Shown here: positions 53,718 through 63,103 of the stretch, piece after piece | Position numbering within the stretch: the first letter of the stretch is position 1 | Layout: the number at the start of each line of letters is the position of its first letter | From: Labilithrix luteola | Lineage (GTDB): Bacteria > Myxococcota_A > Polyangia > Polyangiales > Polyangiaceae | NCBI RefSeq assembly: GCF_001263205.1 | Contig: NZ_CP012333.1 | Coordinates: 8,599,501-8,663,500, forward strand | Direction of reading: 5' to 3' | DNA length: 64,000 nt | The notes under the pieces: generated by a model | Databases searched by the model: none | Told to the model about the DNA's origin: nothing | Seen by the model: only the letters and a program-made list of their open reading frames with translations | Program-made: the position numbers and the translations under genes

Positions 53718-55754
53718 TCAGTGGACCGGCGAGACGCACTTGCCGTTGACGCACTGGATCGACGGCGAATTGCAACAGTCGGATGTCTCCGTGCAGGCCT
53801 CGCCGATGGCTCGGCAGGCGACCTCGGTGACGTCGATGCACTTGCCCTGGTCGCAGAAGCCGGAGCAGCACTCGAAGCCGGCCGCGCACGTGCCGCCGGA
53901 GGTCTCGCCCTGGCTGACCGCTGCCGACTTGCATGACGCGAGCGCCCAGAATCCGCGCATGTTCATCGTCTCGAGCTCCTGACCTTCGAGGAAGAAGGCC
54001 GGGTGGCTCGGATCGGTCGCGCCCGTCGTCTTGTCGATGGCGGCGATCCACAGGCGTTTCTTGCCATTGTTCGCGGCGCCGCTGACTTCGGGCTTGTTGC
54101 CCCAGTCGCGCGTGCTCGTGAAGACGACCCAGAAGTAGCCGCCGCGTTCGATCGGATTGAACGTCGGCTCGTACGCCAGGTTGTGATCCTCCGCTTTGAG
54201 AGAGGAGTCATTGAGCGCATCGAGGCGGATCGGCGCGGAGCCCGACGCGTTCTGCATCCAGATGGCGCCGACGTCCTTCGTGTTCGCGTCGCAGCCGGTG
54301 GCGTTGCAGCCGGTCGCGTAGTCCGCGACGTGGAAGGCGATCTGTTGCGAGTCCGGTGCGAAGCTCGGATAGGCGATCGCGCGCACGGTGGCGGGGAACG
54401 CGGCCGATCCCACGAGCCCCTTCGGATTCGAGAAGACCTGCGTGGCCTCGTCGAAGTCGAGGGTCATGAGCTTGCTGTCCTGCCAGCTGACCCAGGTGTC
54501 CGACGACTGGACCGCGGCGAGGTGTTTGCCGTCGGGCGAGAAGGCGGGATGCGTGAGGATCTTCATCCCCGGGTCGAGCGGCGTGGTTTCGAGACCGCTC
54601 GTGGTGATGGGGGTGCCGGAGAACGTGTCGGCGATGTGCATCGGGCCGCCGCCGTAGACGACGTACTTGCCGTTCGGATTCACCGCCACGTTCGCCCCGA
54701 ACTCTGCGCCGTCCTTGCGAAGCGTTGCCGGCGGGGTGGCGCCAGGGAGGTCGAACGACACCCACGAGCGGTTGACCGAGGCGTTCTCGACGGCGGCGAC
54801 AAGCGTGTTGCCGTCGGCGCTGACCGCGTGGCAACCCATGCACTGGCCTCCACCGAGCTGCACCGGGGTCCCTCCCGTTCCGGGCTGGATCTTCGAGAGG
54901 TGACCACCGCCGCTCGTGGTCCAGTAGTAGATTGCCCCGCGCATGCTGGCCGGCGCGATCTTCCAGGCCTGCGATGCCGATTCGTACGCCACCTTCGCGG
55001 CGGCGTCGTAGCGCGCGACCTTCAGGTTGAGGGGCGAGCCGCCGTTCGAGGCGGTGACGTGGTCCCACACGGCTTGTTCGACGCGCTGCTGCCCGAGCGC
55101 GCCGACCTTGTAGTAGCCGTCGAAGCTGTAGTTGTCCTCGTCGAAGTGGATTCGATACGTGTCGTTCGCCTGCGGCGCATTCCACATGACGAGTGGCGAT
55201 GCGAGGCCGAGCGGGAAGACGGTCTTGTCGTAGGGGTAGAGGAGTGTCGACAGCTTGGGATCTTGCGCGAGCGGGCTTCCCTTGAGGGCCGCGACGCCGT
55301 CCGGATCGGCCGACGGGTCGACGTATTCGACCTTCACGACGATGCGCAGCTCGGCGAGGGCTTCCTGCCCCTTGTATACCGCATGGATCTTGCCGGTGCC
55401 TCCGAACGGGCCGGGAGCGGTGGCCACCACGGGGTTGCCTGGGGCCAGCTTCGCGAGGTCGGGTCGATCGAACTGCAGTGCCTCCGCGACGACGTCGCCG
55501 ACGGTGCCGTTGCCCAACTCGGCCTTCAGCGTGTAGCTCGCCGACTGCGGGTTGGTCCCGTCGATGGTGACGGTGGCCGTGGGCGGGTCGAAGAACAGTC
55601 GTTTGACCGCGCCCGGATCGACGTTGGAGTCCCCGAAGCCCGGTCCCTTCGTGGGATCGGAGCCTGCCCCGTCGGACGTGTCGGAGCCGCATGCGGCGAG
55701 TCCGATGGCGACGACGAGCGTGGTCGCCGCGAAGAGATGAGCGGAACGAAGCAT
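53718..55754 (-). CDS. PD40-type lipoprotein with one CxxCH site and Cys-knot tail
   Basis: A 678-residue lipoprotein (lipobox GLAAC, Cys22). The N-terminal Ig-like part (50-150) is followed by a beta-rich substrate-binding-like stretch (LASPLVMWNAPQANDTYRIHF), then a propeller with PD40/WD40-like blades (KILTHPAFSPDGKHLAAV, PSFAPDSQQIAFHVADYATG). Within it lies GGGQCMGCHAVSADGN, a single heme c attachment motif. The last 75 residues carry twelve or more Cys in a C-x(5-6)-C pattern (CCSGFCDQGKCIDV, CCNSPSIQCVNGKC), like two dickkopf-type cystine knots. Probably a surface or periplasmic redox or binding protein; heme attachment is predicted only from the motif. Confidence 0.8.
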   Translation of the reverse strand: MLRSAHLFAATTLVVAIGLAACGSDTSDGAGSDPTKGPGFGDSNVDPGAVKRLFFDPPTATVTIDGTNPQSASYTLKAELGNGTVGDVVAEALQFDRPDLAKLAPGNPVVATAPGPFGGTGKIHAVYKGQEALAELRIVVKVEYVDPSADPDGVAALKGSPLAQDPKLSTLLYPYDKTVFPLGLASPLVMWNAPQANDTYRIHFDEDNYSFDGYYKVGALGQQRVEQAVWDHVTASNGGSPLNLKVARYDAAAKVAYESASQAWKIAPASMRGAIYYWTTSGGGHLSKIQPGTGGTPVQLGGGQCMGCHAVSADGNTLVAAVENASVNRSWVSFDLPGATPPATLRKDGAEFGANVAVNPNGKYVVYGGGPMHIADTFSGTPITTSGLETTPLDPGMKILTHPAFSPDGKHLAAVQSSDTWVSWQDSKLMTLDFDEATQVFSNPKGLVGSAAFPATVRAIAYPSFAPDSQQIAFHVADYATGCNATGCDANTKDVGAIWMQNASGSAPIRLDALNDSSLKAEDHNLAYEPTFNPIERGGYFWVVFTSTRDWGNKPEVSGAANNGKKRLWIAAIDKTTGATDPSHPAFFLEGQELETMNMRGFWALASCKSAAVSQGETSGGTCAAGFECCSGFCDQGKCIDVTEVACRAIGEACTETSDCCNSPSIQCVNGKCVSPVH

Positions 55755-55913
55755 GGCAACTCCTGACGGTAAGAAGTTCGCGTGCGCGACCTAAGCCAGA
55801 GGCGGGCCGAGCTGGGAGCCGGACAGCGAGCGGGAGAGCGAGGCGGAAGATCCCGACACGAAGACGGGGCGCCTCGTCGTCCGTCGCAAGGAATCGTACC
55901 GCGGAGCTTGCCG

Positions 55914-57494
55914 CTAAAGAAGAGCTCGGAACTTCAGCGGGTCGGCGACGTTCTTGACGGCCATGCTGCGCGTCTCACCGAACCCGAAGCCGTGATCGGG
56001 CGGCAATTCGGAGGCCGCGGCCTCCATCACCAGGATTTCGTCTCGGCCTGCGCACCCTTGGAGCCGAGCGGTGTTGTTCATCCCACTCGAGAAGCCCGTG
56101 AAGTTACTGTTCGGCCCGAATTGCCCGACGAAGAGGGGCGCCAGGTTCACGCCCGTCGAGACGGACACCCCGTGCGGGCGGAGCTCCGCGAAGGCCACGC
56201 GCTCGGGCAGACGGTTCGTCATGGCTCGGATGGCTTGGGCACATCGAATCGCCGCGGCCAGGCGTTCGCCGGGCGGGCCGTCGTAGAAGGGGGGCCCGAA
56301 GAGGGCGATGATGCAATCGCCGACCATCTTGTCGAATACCCCACCGTGCTCCCACACGAGCTCGACGGCGTCGCGGCTCCACGTCTCGACGAGCTCGGCC
56401 ACGCGTGCAGGCGTACGGAGGACGGTCTCGGAGAGCTTCGTGAAGCCGGAGATATCGACGTAGAGGATAGCAACCGTCGCTTCGCGCGGAGCGAGGAAGC
56501 GCCGCTCGTAGTCGTCGTGTTGCAAGAGGCGGCCGACGTCGTCGGGGCGGAACGAAGCAGCGAGCGAGCGCCACTCCTTGTTGAAGTCGACGACGCGCTG
56601 CCGGATGTAGCCGGCAAACGCGGAGAGGAGCTCGCGGTCGTAGGTGTTGAACGAGCCCGCCTTGGAGGTGACAACCACCTTGCCGACGACGACGCTCTTC
56701 GTGATGCCGTTGATCAGCACCTCTTCCTGCGCATCTTTCACGCCGAGCTCGTCGAGCAGTGCGTTGCTCTCGCCGGCGAGGTACTGGCGACCCATCATCC
56801 GCAGCGGCGCGAACGAATCGACCTGGGAAGCAAGCGTGTCCACGCGTAGGACGGCCCCGTCGAACATCTGCACGTGCAGCGTCTTGGCGGCGCTCTCCTC
56901 CGCCACGTAGACGAGCACCATGCGGTCGATGGGGATCGCGTCGGCGAGCACCTTGACGGCGTCTTTCAAGCCTTCGGCGAGCACGCGGTGCCTGAGCGCG
57001 TTGCCGAGGCGCATCATCACGAGGTGCTTCTCGCGCGCGGCGCGGATGGCGAAGAGGTAGTTGTCGAGCACTTCGCACACGGCGTTGAGCGCGTCGCTCG
57101 TGTGCTCGGGGATCGTGCCCTCGTCGCAGAGCACGCCGGCGCGGCCGAACCAGGCGCCCGCGACGTCGAGATGCTGCGCGACGACGAGCGTGCCGCCCGC
57201 GCTCACGCTCGCCCGCTGTCGGCCCTCTTCGCTCGTGCGTGCGAAGACTTCGTCTTCCTGGGGGATGACGAGCGGCTTGCCGTCCAGCGTCCAGCCGAAG
57301 GTGCGGAGCTCGAGATCCTCTCCGTAGGTCTGGACGAAGGCTCCGTGGGCGCCGAGACGCTGCCCGACGGCGGGCAGGATCGCCGCGAGCATCTCTCCAA
57401 CGTTCCAGCGGGCGACGAGGCCTTCCTCGAGACGCTCGTCGACCATGTTTCGAAGCTCGTAGAGCTCACGCAGCTGCGCTGCCGTCTCGGCCAT
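55914..57494 (-). CDS. class III adenylate/guanylate cyclase
   Basis: A 526-residue cyclase, soluble. The first half (about 20-310) contains two GAF-like regions with no membrane segment. The catalytic domain starts near 335: VAILYVDISGFTKLSE has the first metal Asp, FDKMVGDCIIALFG has the adenine-region Lys and second metal Asp, and GFSSGMNNTARLQGCAGRDE contains the transition-state Asn/Arg segment. The key residues appear present, so cAMP formation is plausible. Start ATG 57494; ATG 57503 is three codons upstream and equally lacking a clear ribosome site. Confidence 0.85.
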   Translation of the reverse strand: MAETAAQLRELYELRNMVDERLEEGLVARWNVGEMLAAILPAVGQRLGAHGAFVQTYGEDLELRTFGWTLDGKPLVIPQEDEVFARTSEEGRQRASVSAGGTLVVAQHLDVAGAWFGRAGVLCDEGTIPEHTSDALNAVCEVLDNYLFAIRAAREKHLVMMRLGNALRHRVLAEGLKDAVKVLADAIPIDRMVLVYVAEESAAKTLHVQMFDGAVLRVDTLASQVDSFAPLRMMGRQYLAGESNALLDELGVKDAQEEVLINGITKSVVVGKVVVTSKAGSFNTYDRELLSAFAGYIRQRVVDFNKEWRSLAASFRPDDVGRLLQHDDYERRFLAPREATVAILYVDISGFTKLSETVLRTPARVAELVETWSRDAVELVWEHGGVFDKMVGDCIIALFGPPFYDGPPGERLAAAIRCAQAIRAMTNRLPERVAFAELRPHGVSVSTGVNLAPLFVGQFGPNSNFTGFSSGMNNTARLQGCAGRDEILVMEAAASELPPDHGFGFGETRSMAVKNVADPLKFRALL

Positions 57495-57587
57495 ACGGTG
57501 CATTGTGCCATAGGTCGACGCTCGAACGGGCCTTGCGAGCGACCAGAAATGCGAGGTGTACGTGCGCTTCCTTATGGTCGCGTCAGG

Positions 57588-58250
57588 TCACTTTTCGTCG
57601 CTCTCGGGGATGGTCCACGACTCGGCGATGGCTTCTTTTTCCCATTCCAGGAAGGCCGGCGTCGTCAGGAGCGTTTCCGAGTATTGGGCAGCTTCCTCGC
57701 CGAGCTTCACGCCATAGGTGCGGAAGCGCGTAGCGACGGGCGTGTAGAACGCATCGGCGATGGTGGGCGTTGCGCCGAAGAGGAAGGGGCCGCCCGCGCC
57801 GTAACGACGGCGCAGCGTGTTCCACAGCGTCTCGATGCGTGCGACGTCGCGTGCGACCTCCTCGTTCAACGCGCGCGGCGCGGTCCTTCGCCGGATGTTG
57901 CACGTGAGGTGCGTGCGGAGTGCGACGAAGCCCGAGTGCATCTCGCATGCGGCCGAGCGCGCGTGCGCGCGGGCGATAGGGGCCGAGGGCCATAGCGAGG
58001 GCACCTGCTCGGCGGCCCACTCGGAGATGGCTAGCGAATCGGAGATCACGTCGTCTCCGATGTGCAGGGCCGGCACCGTGCCCGAGGGAGAGATCGCCAG
58101 GACCGAAGGCATCTGCCGGTGGCTGTAGCCAGCTCCCCCGAGCGGCAGGGTGCGTGTCTCGAAGTCGAGACCGCTCCACGCGAGCACGAGCCAGGGGCGA
58201 AGTGACCAGGAGGAGTAGTTGCGGTTTCCGACGTAGAGAATGGGCTTCAC
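57588..58250 (-). CDS. glutathione S-transferase family protein
   Basis: A 220-residue two-domain GST. The N-terminal thioredoxin-like domain has KPILYVGNRNYSSWSLRPWL, a Ser-containing active-site segment (YSSWSLR), and the cis-Pro loop SGTVPALHIGDDVISDSLAI. The C-terminal helical domain contains PFLFGATPTIADAFYTPVA with the conserved Asp capping box. Start GTG 58250 (VKPILYVG) follows GAGGG; longer frames are Arg-rich. Role possibly detoxification or reductive cleavage. It faces away from the sigma-factor gene. Confidence 0.87.
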   Translation of the reverse strand: MKPILYVGNRNYSSWSLRPWLVLAWSGLDFETRTLPLGGAGYSHRQMPSVLAISPSGTVPALHIGDDVISDSLAISEWAAEQVPSLWPSAPIARAHARSAACEMHSGFVALRTHLTCNIRRRTAPRALNEEVARDVARIETLWNTLRRRYGAGGPFLFGATPTIADAFYTPVATRFRTYGVKLGEEAAQYSETLLTTPAFLEWEKEAIAESWTIPESDEK

Positions 58251-58446
58251 CCCTCGACCGGTAGCCCGCGCTTGCGGCGCGCGCAACGCACCCGGCCGAC
58301 AAGCAATCGGTCGAAATCTCCGGCTGGTTCGAAGGCTCGGGCGATTTTCATGCGACAGTTGGATACCTCGGAGCCCTTCTCATTGGAGGGGCGTGAATCC
58401 GTCCTCGGGACCGATCACGCTCGCCGACAACTCGAGGAGTGTTGCG

Positions 58447-59111
58447 ATGACTGCCGAGCTCGACCACGTCGACGTTCAGCGCCGCGACGTCGAGCGTGCT
58501 CGTCATGCCGACGCGCGGCTCGTCTCACGGATGGTGGCGCATGAGGAATCCGCGTGGGCGGAGTTCCGGTTGGATTACGACCGCGTGATCCTCGGGCGGT
58601 CCGCACCGTGGCCCATCGTTTCCCGCGGCTGATCTCGGAGGACGACGCGGCCGATCTCGTTTCGACTGTCTACGAGCTCTTGCTCGCGGGCGACATGCGG
58701 CGCCTCCGGACGTTCGATGCCTCGCGAGGCAGCGCGCTCTCGGCATGGCTGCGGACGATTGCCGTCAACGCCGTCTACGACCACCTGCGCTCCGTGCGTC
58801 GGTCTCCCGAGATGACGGGACTCGACGACGCGCTCGAGCTCGTCTCGCCCGCGCCGGATCCCTTCGAGGCGACGTTCGAGCACGAGCGTAGGGTCCTGGC
58901 CATCCGCCTGTTCGACGAGCTCAGCGAGAAGGACCAGAGCTTCGTGGTTCTCTACTTCGGCGCGGAGCTCGAGCCGCCGGCGATCGCGTCCAAGCTGAGC
59001 ATCAGCGTCAACACCGTCTATTCGAAGAAGCACAAGATCCAGGGCCGCTTCGAGTCGCTGCTCCGCCTCGTGACAGACAGGGAAATGGACGCCCGAACGC
59101 TCGCCGCCTGA
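58447..59111 (+). CDS. ECF-like RNA polymerase sigma factor, interrupted by a 1-base frameshift
   Basis: About 221 residues over two frames. ATG 58447, preceded by GAGGAG at 7-8 bp, starts MTAELDHVDVQRRDVERARH... to YDRVILG; the second frame continues AVRTVAHRFPRLISEDDAADL (region 2, core binding), ALSAWLRTIAVNAVYDHLRS, and region 4 (ELSEKDQSFVVLYFGAELEPP followed by IASKLSISVNTVYSKKHKI). The break is in GGG at 58594-58596; one more G restores ILGAVRTVAH. No linked anti-sigma factor was seen; the downstream lipoprotein gene might be a target. As written the gene would give only a 61-residue stub. Confidence 0.75.
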
Positions 59112-59240
59112 TCCGGCCGCGTCGCGCCTTACCCACGCGGAGCCCATGGGACTTGCGGGCGGCTTGGGGGCGGCTTACACGTCCGGCATGCGTACGGTCA
59201 CGCAGATGCACGGCGCCCGTCGAGGCGATTCGGGCTGAGA

Positions 59241-59870
59241 ATGCAGTCGCGTCACGCTCGATGCTGGGAGGCCGCGGCGATCCTCGTCGCGGCCGTGATC
59301 GTGAGCGCGTGCAACGCGTGCGGGAAGGGTAGCTCCGGAACCGGCGCGGGCGGGCCGAACGTCGCCGCGGGCTCCTCGAGCACGGCCTTGGCCATCCCGG
59401 TAGCACGCACGTCGGTCCCCCCTGATGCGGGGCCGAGCATCCAGCGTGACGTCGCCATGTGGACGAACGCCAAGGAGGGGGTGCCCGAAGATCTGGCGTC
59501 CCTTGCCGTCCACGAAGGCGCGGCGGGGCTCGTCGAGGCTTCGAGCGAGTCTGCTCTTCGCACCACCGCGATTCGCGCCATGGGATACGCGCGCGGCTAC
59601 GCGCAGCTGCCCGCGTTGGCGGATTTCGCCGCCAGCAAGAACGACGAAGATGGGCGCCTCGCTCTCGAGGCTGCGGTCGAGCTCGCGCAGCGCGGTCGTC
59701 CGCAGGAAGATCACGAAGACGACGACGAGCTCCGCGAAGGGTGCGACAAGCTCTCCGAGCTGGCTCGCGACGTGAAGCGCCCGAAGGACCGACGGATTTC
59801 CGCAATACGTGCCGTCCGAGGTTTGCCGTGTCCGACGGCGAACGTGCCTACGGATCTCGACGCTCACTGA
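59241..59870 (+). CDS. lipoprotein with HEAT-like repeats
   Basis: Not recognised as a named family. A 209-residue lipoprotein (lipobox VSAC, Cys24) with a Gly/Ser/Ala tether. Residues about 85-200 form helical pairs (LASLAVHEGAAGLVEASSES, ALRTTAIRAMGYARGYAQLP, LALEAAVELAQRGRP, RISAIRAVRGL) like HEAT repeats, with an acidic loop (HEDDDELREG). It is located between the sigma-factor gene and a PilT-type ATPase, with a 25-bp gap to the latter, possibly an operon. Confidence 0.72.
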   Translation: MQSRHARCWEAAAILVAAVIVSACNACGKGSSGTGAGGPNVAAGSSSTALAIPVARTSVPPDAGPSIQRDVAMWTNAKEGVPEDLASLAVHEGAAGLVEASSESALRTTAIRAMGYARGYAQLPALADFAASKNDEDGRLALEAAVELAQRGRPQEDHEDDDELREGCDKLSELARDVKRPKDRRISAIRAVRGLPCPTANVPTDLDAH

Positions 59871-59895
59871 CGCGAACGGATGTAAAGTCGGAGCG

Positions 59896-60984
59896 ATGCC
59901 CGACTCCTCGCAGCCCGTCTCGAGCGTCTACGGGAACGAAGGCTATATCAATCAGCTCCTCGCCAAGGCGGTTGCCGCCAAGGCGAGCGACATCCATCTC
60001 AAGGTGGGGATCCCGCCGGCCGCGCGCGTTCGCGGCGATCTCGTCTTCTTCCGGACCGAAGCGCTCCGGCCGGAGGACACCGAGCAGATCGCGCGGGTCG
60101 TCATTCGCGATCCGAAGGTCAAGGCGGAGGTCTCGACCCTGCGCGAGCACGATTGCGCGTACTCCGCGGCCGGCGTCGGTCGCTTCCGCGTCAACGTCTA
60201 TCGCCAGCGCGGCACGCTCGGCATCGTCATGCGCGCGATCCCCACGCGCATTCCCAGCTTCGAAGACCTCGGTGCCCCCGCGCCATGCGCTCCGCTCGCC
60301 GAGAAAGATCGCGGTCTCGTCCTCGTCGTCGGCGCCGCCGGCAACGGCAAGAGCTCGACGCTCGCGGCGATGATTGGTCACCTCAATCAGACGCAGCCGC
60401 TCCACATCGTCACGATCGAAGATCCGATCGAGTTCCTCCACGAGGACGACAAGTCGAGCATCAGCCAGCGCGAGGTCGGCATCGACACCGGTACCTTCGC
60501 CGACGCGCTGCGCGCCGCGCTTCGTCAAGACCCGGACGTCATCCTCGTCGGCGAAATCCGTGACGAGATCACGCTCGACATCGCCCTCAAGGCGGCCGAG
60601 ACCGGTCACCTCGTGCTCTCCACGCTCCACACGCCCGACGTGACGCGCACCGTCGGCCGAATGCTCGCCCTGGCGCCGAAGGGCCAACCGGGCTCCACCG
60701 AAGAAATGCGCGAGCGAATCGGCGACACGCTGCAAGGCGTCATCGCGCAGCGACTCCTGCCACGCAAAGACGGCTCCGGCGTCGTTCTCGCGGCGGAAGT
60801 CCTCGTCGCGACAGGCACCGTGCGCGAAGCCATCAAGCGGCCCGACGGCAATCCCTCCCTCAAGGAGCTGATGGAGAAGGGCACGCATCCCTACGGCATG
60901 CAGACCTTCGAGATGCACTTGAAGCAGCTCCTGCAACAAGGCGCGATCGAGAAGGAAGTCGCGCGCGCCGCCGCCGGATTCTGA
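59896..60984 (+). CDS. PilT/PilU-type type IV pilus retraction ATPase
   Basis: Hexameric cytosolic ATPase that powers pilus retraction; 362 residues, normal length. Start MPDSSQPV at ATG 59896. The N-terminal PAS-like part has KASDIHLKVGIPPAARVRG, Walker A reads GAAGNGKSST (the second position group deviates from the usual GPTGSGKST), Asp box TIEDPIEFLH, Walker B PDVILVGEIRD and His box GHLVLSTLHT. It ends with a helix typical of PilU-like proteins. No pilus structural gene is nearby. It may serve twitching/gliding-related movement or another secretion ATPase role; assignment to PilT versus PilU is not possible here. Confidence 0.88.
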   Translation: MPDSSQPVSSVYGNEGYINQLLAKAVAAKASDIHLKVGIPPAARVRGDLVFFRTEALRPEDTEQIARVVIRDPKVKAEVSTLREHDCAYSAAGVGRFRVNVYRQRGTLGIVMRAIPTRIPSFEDLGAPAPCAPLAEKDRGLVLVVGAAGNGKSSTLAAMIGHLNQTQPLHIVTIEDPIEFLHEDDKSSISQREVGIDTGTFADALRAALRQDPDVILVGEIRDEITLDIALKAAETGHLVLSTLHTPDVTRTVGRMLALAPKGQPGSTEEMRERIGDTLQGVIAQRLLPRKDGSGVVLAAEVLVATGTVREAIKRPDGNPSLKELMEKGTHPYGMQTFEMHLKQLLQQGAIEKEVARAAAGF

Positions 60985-61063
60985 TCGCTCGGTCGGGAGC
61001 CCTCGTCCCGATCCGGCGGTAAATTCGAGCGACGGCGAACGCCATTCGACGTTCGCTTCGTCG

Positions 61064-61091
61064 TTGCACGCCCGAGCTTGCGCTCTACGAT
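61064..61091 (+). promoter_or_regulatory. sigma-70-type promoter of the 5'-nucleotidase-like gene
   Basis: TTGCAC (61064-61069) and TACGAT (61086-61091) are 16 bp apart. Transcription would start near 61098, leaving about 8 nt before ATG 61106, a nearly leaderless mRNA. Confidence 0.5.
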
Positions 61092-61105
61092 GAAGCGTGG
61101 GGTCG

Positions 61106-62701
61106 ATGCGGAGCTCGAGAGTCGTCGCAGGCATCCTCGTGAGCCTCGGCGTTCTCACGTGCGCAGGAGCCTACGAGGTCTTCGCCCGCGCGGAGGAAGA
61201 GCCTTCGCCTCCGGCGGCCGTACCCGTCGCCACCACCACGGTCGCTTCGGCCACGCCGACCGCCGAGTCCTTCGTTCGCGAGGGGCCGGACCGCAACGCG
61301 ACGACGACGATCGGAACGTGCGACGAAGCACGCCGAAAGGGCACAGAGCGCTTCACGCTGGCGCACTTCAACGACCTGCAGGCTCGCTACAGCGATCGGC
61401 TCGCGGGGCGCAGTCGCTACGCCTACATCGCGGGCTACTTGCGGCAGCTCAAGAAGGACGTTCCGAGCACGCTCGTTCTCGACGCCGGTGACGACTACGA
61501 GAAAGGGGCGATTGCCGAAGTCCGCTCGATGGGTGAGACGACGCGGCGCATGGTGCAAGCCTTGCCGATCGACGTGCGTACGATCGGCAACCACGACTTC
61601 GCCTATGGCGAGGCGGCGGTGCTGCGTGACGCGAGGCTGAGCGCGCATCCCGTCCTGGCGGCGAACGTGCGTCACGCGGATCTGGCCGACGACGAGCAAC
61701 CGTTCCGGCCGTTCGTGCGGATCGACATTGGATGCGTGAAGGTCGGCATCATCGGTCTCGTCACGCAGAACTTCGGTGCGGACGATCGCCCGACGAGCGA
61801 TCCGTACGACCACGTCTTCTTCCACGACGATCGATACGCGCGCATTCTCGAGCGCGAGGTGAAGGCGCATCGTGACGAGGTCGACGTGCTCATCGCCCTC
61901 ACGCACCTCGGTTATTTCGAGGATTCGCGCATCGCCATGCTCCCGTCGTCGCGGGGCGTCGATCTTTTCGTCGGGGCGCACACCGAGGATCTGCTGCGCA
62001 CGCCGGTGTCGGTCGGCCGCCCGGGCGGGACGCGCTCGTGGATCGTGCAGGCCGGGCACTTCGGCCTCACGCTCGGTCGTGCGGACTTCGCGTTCGATCA
62101 TCAGACCAACAAGCTTCGCCTCGAGCGCTACCGCATCGTGGACGTCGACGCGTCGCTCCCGATGGCCGAAGACGTGGCGGCGCTGGCGGAGGATCTCGAG
62201 AGAGGAGCCGCGCCCACCACGCACACGCCCGTCGGCAAGGCGCGCAAGGAGATCACCGTCGGCTCTCCGATGACCGCGCTCGTGGCGCGCGCCGCCAAGG
62301 ACACGTTGAAGACCGACGCGCTCCTTCTCGGTCGCGATCTCTTCTGGACGAACCTGCCGCGCGGACCCATCACGCTCCAGCGCATGTACGAGGCGATGCT
62401 CTCGCAGCGTCAGCCGGCAGGCACCGCCGGCTTCTCGTCACTCTGGACCGTGCATCTGTCGGGGCGCGAGCTCGAAGCGCTCCGCCGCCGTGCGCTCGGC
62501 AATGCTCGCTACGAGCTCGTTGCACCGAAACGCATCGATCCCAGCGCACGGTACTGCCTCGCGCTCGACAAGCGCGCCGTGACGTACTCGCGTTCGCTGT
62601 TCGGCGTCACCCTGCCGGAAGCGACGTTCGGCGGCGAGCTCATCGACGTCCTCGAGCGCTACGCCATCGCGCGCACGGCGCAGGGCGAAGCGCTCGACTG
62701 A
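61106..62701 (+). CDS. 5'-nucleotidase/UshA-like metallophosphatase
   Basis: A 531-residue secreted enzyme of the calcineurin-type phosphatase plus 5'-nucleotidase C-terminal domain family. An N-terminal signal (VVAGILVSLGVLTCAGAYEVFARAE) exports it. The metal set is partly altered: FNDLQA has Gln where the usual NDxH His lies, DAGDDYEKG and GNHDFAYGE are intact, ALTHLGYFED has the His, and GAHTED has His followed by Thr-Glu-Asp. The C-terminal domain (about 355-531) has the substrate strand region. Start ATG 61106 taken over GTG 61097. Possible reactions: nucleotide or UDP-sugar hydrolysis; the substitutions make activity uncertain. Confidence 0.8.
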   Translation: MRSSRVVAGILVSLGVLTCAGAYEVFARAEEEPSPPAAVPVATTTVASATPTAESFVREGPDRNATTTIGTCDEARRKGTERFTLAHFNDLQARYSDRLAGRSRYAYIAGYLRQLKKDVPSTLVLDAGDDYEKGAIAEVRSMGETTRRMVQALPIDVRTIGNHDFAYGEAAVLRDARLSAHPVLAANVRHADLADDEQPFRPFVRIDIGCVKVGIIGLVTQNFGADDRPTSDPYDHVFFHDDRYARILEREVKAHRDEVDVLIALTHLGYFEDSRIAMLPSSRGVDLFVGAHTEDLLRTPVSVGRPGGTRSWIVQAGHFGLTLGRADFAFDHQTNKLRLERYRIVDVDASLPMAEDVAALAEDLERGAAPTTHTPVGKARKEITVGSPMTALVARAAKDTLKTDALLLGRDLFWTNLPRGPITLQRMYEAMLSQRQPAGTAGFSSLWTVHLSGRELEALRRRALGNARYELVAPKRIDPSARYCLALDKRAVTYSRSLFGVTLPEATFGGELIDVLERYAIARTAQGEALD

Positions 62702-62702
62702 G

Positions 62703-63056
62703 TCAGAGCTGCACGCGCGCAGCGACCCAGGCGACGGCGGCTTCGAGATCGTCGGGCTTCACGAACACCGGACCGAACGCCTTCGCGCGGGCCTGGGCCT
62801 CAGGCGTGGACGTGCTCGTGAAAAAGGCGATGGGCAGGGAGGGCGCCGAACGACGGAGGTGCTCGGCAACCTCGGCTCCGTCGCCGTCGCCCAGGTCGAA
62901 GTCGAGCAGCGCACATGCGATGGCTGTCGTATCGACGGTCTTTGCCGTTCGTGCGCAATCTTGCTCGACGACGACGTGTCCGGCGGCGCGGAGCCTTCGC
63001 GCGAGGGCCGCGCGGACCACGGCGGAATCGTCGGCGATGAGAACGGAGGTGGGCAT
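62703..63056 (-). CDS. single-domain response regulator
   Basis: A 117-residue receiver domain without an output domain. IADDSAVVR carries the acidic pair, the acceptor is the aspartate in ALLDFDLGDGDG, FFTSTS gives the Thr/Ser switch and VFVKPDD the conserved Lys. Start ATG 63056 (MPTSVLIADDSAV) chosen because the longer frame adds 33 unrelated residues. Such stand-alone receivers act as phosphate shuttles or motility switches. The kinase is unknown. It lies 47 bp after the GFA-family gene on the same strand. Confidence 0.85.
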   Translation of the reverse strand: MPTSVLIADDSAVVRAALARRLRAAGHVVVEQDCARTAKTVDTTAIACALLDFDLGDGDGAEVAEHLRRSAPSLPIAFFTSTSTPEAQARAKAFGPVFVKPDDLEAAVAWVAARVQL

Positions 63057-63103
63057 GGCGAGCGTCGAGACGAGCGTATCAGCGTCTTCGCCCGAGGGGG
63101 ATC

